64,000 bases of DNA from Tetracladium setigerum (lineage: Eukaryota; Ascomycota; Leotiomycetes; Helotiales), in NCBI GenBank assembly GCA_031472005.1, contig PZJY01000004.1, forward strand, positions 558,001-622,000, read 5' to 3'. Positions 57,766-64,000 of this stretch are shown here, one piece after another (positions within the stretch are counted from its first letter, which is position 1; each line of letters starts with the position of its first letter). The notes under the pieces are model-generated. The model made no database searches and was not told the DNA's origin. It saw nothing but the letters and a program-made list of their open reading frames with translations. A program made the translations under genes and the position numbers.

Positions 57766-58041
57766 TCAAAAGAAACCTCCCGGGGCTTTTGAATCCCCTA
57801 TAGATTTACCTAAAGCTGCCAATATCTTCATCTTCTGCTCCTGCATTTGCCACTGCAACTCAAGGAGCTCCTGGCGGAGATTTTGGTTCTCTATCTTCAA
57901 AGAGTTGAGCTCTCTTTTCAGCCGATTCGTACTATTCCTTTCAACACGTCTATCTACGATCGGCGTACCCGTCTGGGCCTTGAAAATGTTTGCAATTTCG
58001 GTTCTCTGTCTATAATCTCTTGGAGAATCGAGGGCCATCAT
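57766..58041 (-). CDS. unknown short coiled-coil protein, 91 residues
   Basis: A single frame from MMALDSPRDYRQRTEIANIF to the stop at 57766. The middle is a strong leucine-heptad helix (LKRELNSLKIENQNLRQELL), continuing ELQWQMQEQKMKILAALGK. It resembles a bare leucine zipper without a basic DNA-contact region. It could be a small dimerising partner, or an exon of a longer gene. It is divergent from the patatin gene. Confidence 0.5.
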   Translation of the reverse strand: MMALDSPRDYRQRTEIANIFKAQTGTPIVDRRVERNSTNRLKRELNSLKIENQNLRQELLELQWQMQEQKMKILAALGKSIGDSKAPGGFF

Positions 58042-58127
58042 AGTTTAAGGTACTGCATGCATTGCACTCCAAGGGGAATTTAACTGGAAACCAAAATCCT
58101 CTATTTCAGTTTCTATTCCTGGATACC

Positions 58128-61100
58128 ATGTATCTTCTATTTAAAGTTTTCTCTTCTATTTGCGGGCGAAACGTCATCATATGGTCTCTTTCTGCCAATT
58201 TCGAATGTCAGCCATCCAAGCTAAATATATCGGTCTGCCCTACTCGAATACCAGACTCAAAAGCATATAAGCCAGCTACATTTATTTTGTATGAAGACAA
58301 GTTACAGTACCCGGCCGACATAACGATCATGAGAAGCGAACAGCATACCCTATGGCTAGAGCCCTATCTTCGGGATAGGGAGGTAGCTCTTCAGAAAACG
58401 TCACGCCTTGATGAAGTCTTAAGCCAGACACACGGCGAGCCGAGCTTGATCCTCTTCGTCGGGAAGTCCTTCAAGAGTAAAGCCTTACGTTACCTAGCGA
58501 CGCCTTTAAGGTCCAAACGAAATGGCCGTCAATGTGGAGAGATTCATCTTCGTTTAGATGCGGGTGCTCAAAGCATACAAAGCCGCAGACCTCTGTTGTT
58601 TGCGGATGGACCAATACCCAACATTGAAAACAATGTAAGAGACACTGAAAAATGCTTAGATCTTGAGCCTGTCAGCCAGAACCTGCAGTGGGTAGGAGAT
58701 GATCTCAACATCACTCTGTCAAATATATACGCCAATCTATTGAGCCCCTTCACAGATATCGTCTGTCTCTTTCTGTCTGATTTTGGTGGTTTGTCCAGCA
58801 TTGCAGATTTCATAGCGACGTGGCTCAACAGCTTCAGCAACCGCTCTCTTCCGTCAGTTTGTTACCCAAGATTACTTATAGTCGTCGAGGATTCCACTAC
58901 TACTAAGTCTGACAAGTGTTGGGAAAGTCGCTGGATGACGAAATTCTCCCGATTGCTACGGAGAAAGACAACAAGACCAATTGATGAAGCATTTTCCTAT
59001 GTTGGTATCCATCATCTCTTCACAAATGATCAGATCCGCGAGGAATTCTGCTACTTACCCCTCAAAGATCGATTGCTCAATGAATCAGACGCGATTCGAT
59101 TTTCCAGAATCGAGCAACGAATGCATTTCGTAGAGAAACATTTCAACGCATTTTTCGAGTATGCTTATAATCACTTCGTTCAAAATACTGGGAAGCATTT
59201 CAATTTTATCAAGGCTTCCCGGTTATCAAATCCAGTATCTCCTCATTTCAAACGACATCTTCTTAACTTTATGAAGCAATTTCAAACTGCAGAAGAAATT
59301 AATGGATTTGCAGTACCAGTAGTTGCTTCCTGTATATTGCTCGATAGCTTTCCTCCAGAAATGCATTGTGAGTTCAAGTAATATTACTGGTAAAGCCCTT
59401 ACTTAACAATCTCAATAGGTTTTGATCCGGTCAAGATTTTCCGAACTCTATATCAGACATCGTGGAGAAAAGCCATAGAAGTTTTCTCACGGGCAACAAG
59501 AACGGCAATTTCCCCGATAGAGAGCGTAATCAGCGAGCTGTTCCTGACAATGTGCGTGAACAGTGGCCAAGACTTCAAACAATCACACAGGGATGCCATT
59601 TTGTCATTTCGGGATACCTGGAAGAACGTACATAGCGATTCCACCTGTTTAATGTGTCTATGCAGAAGGCCAGAGTACGGTCTACCATGTGGACACTCCT
59701 TCTGTGGAATTGATATTAAACGTTTTGGCGCTGTCATAGGTAATGATGCTCACAAGTTCACTGTCCAGTCCTGTTTTCTTTGCTCCCAAGATACTGGGGG
59801 GGCACAGTTTAGATTCAAACCTAAGACAAAAGGCGTCAATGTACTTGGAATAGATGGTGGTGGTGTTCGTGGAGTTATCCCACTGCAGGCTTTGTTGCTG
59901 TTGGAGCAGAAACTCAAGCCGTACCTGCCTGAATTTCCCATCCAAGACCTATTTGATGTTGCGTTTGGAACCAGCTCCGGTAAGTTATTACCTTTAGCCG
60001 CTACCCTATACTAAATGTTTCAGGCGGGCTCATTGTTATGGCCATGTTCTTAAATGATCTGCCAGTGACAGAATGTGTGGAGGTTTTTGAAAACCTTTCT
60101 CACAAAGCTTTTGATCGTGGGTTTGTATCTTCAAATTCAATTTTCTCTCGTCTGAGGGAACTCCTTATATCCTACTTCGCAGATTCTCTATACTCAGCTC
60201 ATAACCTTGAAGAAGGTCTTCGCACTCAGTTTGGAGAGGACATTACGCTAATGGACCACTCTATTGCAACATCGAGGGGAGCTAAAGTTGGAATTACAGT
60301 AACTGGAGTCCCCAACGCGGAACTGGTCTTTACCAATTATAACGGGGTCGGTTCACGACTTTCGGGGTCTGGTAAGTATTTTCATGTATCATAAGACTTG
60401 GCTAATTCCGTTAAGGATATCGTCATGTGCTTTCAGAAGATAAATCTAATCGAGTTCGCGTGTGGGAAGCGTAAGTGCCTCAAAGTCTCTGCACATTTGA
60501 AGGAACTGACAAAAGTTGCAGGGCCAGGTGCACTTCCGCCGCGCCATGGTATGGTATCTAGCTACCAACGTGCTAAATCAGATACTAATATACTACAGGT
60601 ATTTCAAGCCACACCACATTGATGGTGTTGGAACTTTTCAAGATGGTGGATTATGGAGGAACAACCCCATTGATATTGCTATCTCCGAGGCGCGTGACTT
60701 ATGGCCTACAATTGTTGAGCCAGATGTCGTTCTTTCTCTAGGAACTGGTTACCAGATCGATGAAGATGCTGCTTTGAATGGTCTATCTCCAACTGAGGCA
60801 TCCCCTCTAATTAGTCCTCCGGCAATCTCTACTGACTTGGGCCGTGCGGAAATAGCAATGGCTACGGCCCTCCACGACGCACAGCAGCCCCGGGGACTCT
60901 GGCGCAGCGGTTTCATCACAAGATGCTTAGAATCTTTCTTGAGCACAATGGATGGACAGAAGTTTTACGACCTCCCTAACCAATGGAACCGCGCAGCTGA
61001 TGAGATCAAGAACCGATATTTTCGTCTCAATACTCAGCTTCAGGGAAAGACACCTGCGCTTGACGATGTCAGCACCATGACACCTCTCAAATTCGAGACG

Positions 61101-61682
61101 AGGAAACAGCTGACCAAGAGCAAATCTTTGAATGAACTTGCAGAATGTCTTATCTCTACACTATTTTACTTCGAGCTGACCTCAAGGCCGATTAGAAACA
61201 GAAGCCACATTAGTTGCCAAGGCCAGATCTTGTGTATCGTAGGTGCAGGTCACGAAGGAAACAGCAAACTTCGCAAACTTCTCGACAGTCTAACAGAGGA
61301 CGGTTCAAAGTTTTATCTTTCACACCGCCCGTTGTCCGGTCATATTAATAGCCCAACACATATCGATCCAGCCACCAAACTGTTTCGAGTCAAAGTAGAG
61401 CTGAGAGTTCGAGATCTTGACAGTTTGATTCCAATATCTCTCCGTATTGGTAATAACAAGCAATCTATGAGCGAAGGTCGAAATATAAGTGCATCACCAT
61501 TCACTGTCAACGGGCTGTTAGAAGCGCAAGGTTGGAATAATCCTTTCGGCCGCGCAGATCACGGACCTACGGAACCAGATGATCTCAACAGACTTACACG
61601 TGAAGTTAAAGGAGCTTCAAAGATTGCTAAAAGAAGTTTCCACGGTCAAAATAATGGCACGTTCAAAAGACGACGGACCTAG
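58128..61682 (+). CDS. patatin-like phospholipase with internal Cys/His zinc-finger-like motif
   Basis: Exons 58128-59367, 59419-59979, 60024-60371, 60416-60470, 60522-60548 and 60599-61682 give 1104 residues. The first 415 or so residues are of unknown fold. A Cys/His cluster near residues 490-540 (CLMCLCRRPEYGLPCGHSFC, then SCFLC) resembles a RING-like site. The patatin domain follows with the oxyanion loop DGGGVRG, the nucleophile elbow GTSSGG and the catalytic-Asp motif DGGLWRNNP, so the Ser-Asp dyad is complete. It should hydrolyse lipid acyl esters. Related fungal patatin proteins occur in NLR-like immune or incompatibility architectures, but no NB-ARC or NACHT domain is visible here. 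A 27-bp exon is needed to keep phase. The start is the first ATG of the frame; an upstream exon is possible. Confidence 0.85.
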
Positions 61683-61780
61683 TTTATCATGAATCTGGCC
61701 TTGGGAGGAAAAAATATGGCGTATAACGGTCGGTTGATAGAATTTCACTTTCGCGTGGTAAGCTATTTTGTTTGGACGTT

Positions 61781-62317
61781 ATGCATTTGCTTCTGAGTCT
61801 ATCAATGTTCTTCTTTAATGTTACCATTCTGTTGTCTAAAGGCTTCCCTCCTAAAAATGTATCGTGCCCAAAAGTATTTGTTTACATATGTATACTGCGA
61901 TTGACTACGCACGTGGCTGGGCTCTCTGATAACTCTATCATCAAGTCAAAGTTTCCAAAGGTAGTTCACACTGGCTATGACAAGCTAATAGTAAATCAAC
62001 AAAGCTGTTGAATTAAGTCCGACATCGAAACCAGGAATGGGCCGGTCTCTTCACTACCGTTATCATCTACTGCCTTTCAGTTTGTGCTAGTCTGTTAGGA
62101 AATAGGGTTATTGCATTTTCCTTATTCACCTTTTCTGCTAATTCCCCTGGACTCACTGCTGAAGAATTCCTCAAGAATAAGATTGACATCAGGCCCGGTG
62201 CGAATGAGACGGCAGGTATACACCATGATGATACTGGTTGTGAGCTGATTTTTCGAGGATGGAGGCCCAATATATCTGGAGGTGGAAGCTATGGACCTTT
62301 TACGAGAATTGTGTAGT
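61781..62317 (+). pseudogene. remnant of a small secreted protein
   Basis: ATG 61781 opens a 76-residue frame with a signal-peptide-like start (MHLLLSLSMFFFNVTILLSK), Cys residues, and FPKVVHTGYDKL. Six bases after its stop, another frame lacking an ATG runs to 62317 with coding-like LTAEEFLKNKIDIRPGANET, AGIHHDDTGCELIFRGW and SYGPFTRIV. No intron joins them in phase. The two parts may be pieces of one secreted protein broken by indels. I cannot name the family. Confidence 0.35.
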
Positions 62318-64000
62318 TGAAGGGAGAATCGGAATCTTCTGAAATAGTAATCGGAAGTTTATGTATGTATTAAGAAGAGGCTTATGTATGAGCTAGGAAA
62401 TAAGCTCTCGCAAGATTGATGAACGAGAAACAACTCAAATAAACTATTGATTGTGATTGAATCAATAGATTTGATGAGCGAATAAGTAGCGGTAAAGGGC
62501 GGTAACCGTATGCGATACTTGACTGCTTTAGGGGTCATGGGTTCTAGTTATTCCTTAGTCGCTGGAATTGTCAGAGTTTGCGGATTGAAAGTGATCTAAC
62601 TATCACTGATGAATGATGGACCCCATGATATACGAAAGTAAACATCAAGGAGTTATGAGTTTGCGTTAATGTCTGCAGGGCTCGGTTTTTCTCTATACTC
62701 TGGAATAGTATCGGCTCCTACGAGCCGCGCAAATTGCAGGAGAAGAAGTTACTAGTCTAACCGATATAGTCGAATGCGAAACGAAGTATCTAAACTCTCC
62801 GTCTTTTTCTTAAAGAAAGGAAAATCGTGCTTAAACGCGGTTGCTCGATAATAAAATTGAACCAGAAAGATTCCATTGACGGACTCAAACTGTACAAAAT
62901 AAGATAACTTACAAAAGCACTTCAAATCGAAGAGGGGCTTCTGATCATGACCTGGTGGAATACCCAGAAAAGAGTCTCTCACACATAACTTACATAAGAA
63001 ATTCGGCTTCTAATACACAACTTCCACTCTGAGAAGAGTAAATTAGAGATGGAAATGTATGAAAATTCAGGACGTTGAGTTCTGTATGTGACATACTGCT
63101 CTTGATTATGAAACACGGCAATGTGAGCGTGCATGGTATGCCACAACTTATCAACCGATAGAGATATGCTAGCACGCAATAGAGTTATCTAAGAAATGCT
63201 TGCGAATGAGCAAAGTAGCAGCCGCCGGAAAAGAAGAGGTGGATGAGAGTTATTGGAAATACGATCACTATTATACGTACTTTGGACAAGCCGTTATGAA
63301 GGGTTGTGATATCAATCAAGGAGATAGATTGACCTTGTGCATAGAGCTCCTTTACCACCTGATATTTTCCTCAGCCTTGGATCTTCGAAATCAAAGAGCT
63401 TGCTTCTAATGTTGCTCTTGCGAAATCCGTATATAGTCACGCCACAGAAGCTGAACTCGCGTCTACTTCTTACTTGGCTGAAACATCTGAGTTTCTATGC
63501 CTGTGAAAGTTGATGGCAACCTTGACGAGGAAGGTAACAGTCGTTGTGAACTTGGCAGTTGACTTGCTGATTTCTAGACAGTTCAAAGGTTCGCACTGAT
63601 AGAAAGGTCAGATACTTGAGCCAAGTACGAAGTACATACATAAGTCAGTCCCTCAGTCTCGCCTTTGCCGTGCTCTTGTGAATGCTGTAAAGAGTGGCTG
63701 TTTCAATAGACTTAACTTCAATTGTATAGCTTATTCCATGATTTAGTTACTACCATATTCGCAGGATATATACATGCATCACTCGAATAACTTTGGAACC
63801 TGCGCTTGATGGCTCCCAGGTCTTGCCCTCTCTAAAGAGAAGCTTGACTTCCTTATAAGTCTACCATGATAAAAATAACACGGAGAAAAGGCTGGCTGGA
63901 TAATTTCACAACACAAGGGGCTGTGGCACATTTACTAAAATTTAATTTGACTCCTCTCAAGAACAACGACTCTAGACAGATTGTTAGACAGGAACTGGTC
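62318..64000. other. gene-poor stretch to the window end
   Basis: No supported gene, only short frames. It contains copy 2 of the dispersed repeat at 62493-62583. Confidence 0.4.
62493..62583. repeat. dispersed repeat, copy 2
   Basis: This pairs with 677-763 (see that entry). It holds a GGTTCTAGTTATTCC word that loosely resembles a Pol III B box, but copy 1 does not keep it, so a tRNA-derived origin is not supported. Confidence 0.5.

Noticed and set aside
62493..62583. tRNA-like or SINE-like B box in the dispersed repeat
   Set aside because: The B-box-like word is imperfect and not shared by the copy at 677-763. No A box was seen.

Overview
The window is nuclear DNA from a filamentous ascomycete (Pezizomycotina). 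Coding regions are broken by short GT-AG introns of about 45-205 bp, often with CTAAT/CTAAC-type branch points. The recognisable genes are typical of that group: an Azf1-like regulator, an Rpn4-like regulator, a LaeA-like methyltransferase, a Pth11-like rhodopsin-domain protein, a patatin-like phospholipase and a Cdc25-type RasGEF. A Leotiomycete is my best guess from overall protein flavour, not a proven placement. I found no rRNA, tRNA, CRISPR or intact transposon.

Layout, left to right. 1-6.5 kb: an Azf1-like C2H2 regulator (+), a degenerate 12-bp repeat field, and a secreted, membrane-anchored cupredoxin (+). 6.5-14.3 kb: a truncated Tra1-like gene (-) with diverged internal repeats, a possibly N-myristoylated protein whose frame is broken by one base (+), and a RIP-like decayed copy of part of the Tra1-like gene. 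14.8-24.6 kb: an Rpn4-like C2H2 regulator (-), a helical-repeat (TPR-like) protein (+), a fused tandem pterin-4a-carbinolamine dehydratase (+), and a RasGEF (-). 25-33 kb: a bZIP (+, two frame breaks), an unknown basic protein (-), a rhodopsin-domain membrane protein (+), a C2H2 protein with a C-terminal membrane anchor (+), and a Q-rich unknown (-). 33-40 kb: a C2H2-plus-TPR paralogue (+), an unknown nuclear-looking protein (-), a WD40 relic (-), and a DCR2-type metallophosphoesterase (-). 40-47 kb: an ABC-transporter pseudogene (-), a LaeA-like methyltransferase (+), and a 2OG-Fe(II) oxygenase (-). 49-62 kb: two unknown genes ending tail to tail, a five-finger C2H2 regulator (+), three small coiled-coil proteins, and a zinc-finger patatin (+), followed by remnants of a small secreted protein.

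The genes do not form one pathway. The window is rich in regulators (four C2H2 or bZIP factors, a C2H2-TPR protein and a LaeA-like methyltransferase) mixed with fast-evolving accessory genes and relics. Two themes stand out. First, modules have been duplicated: the tandem dehydratase, the TPR paralogues that share a linker exon, and the Tra1 fragment with its mutated copy. Second, single-base frame breaks, mostly next to short homopolymers, recur in otherwise well-conserved genes. That pattern fits assembly indels at least as well as real gene decay, so several genes marked here as broken may be intact in the organism.

Exon boundaries were derived by hand from splice signals, reading phase and remembered family conservation. 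They are predictions. Family names rest on recalled motifs, not on a search.
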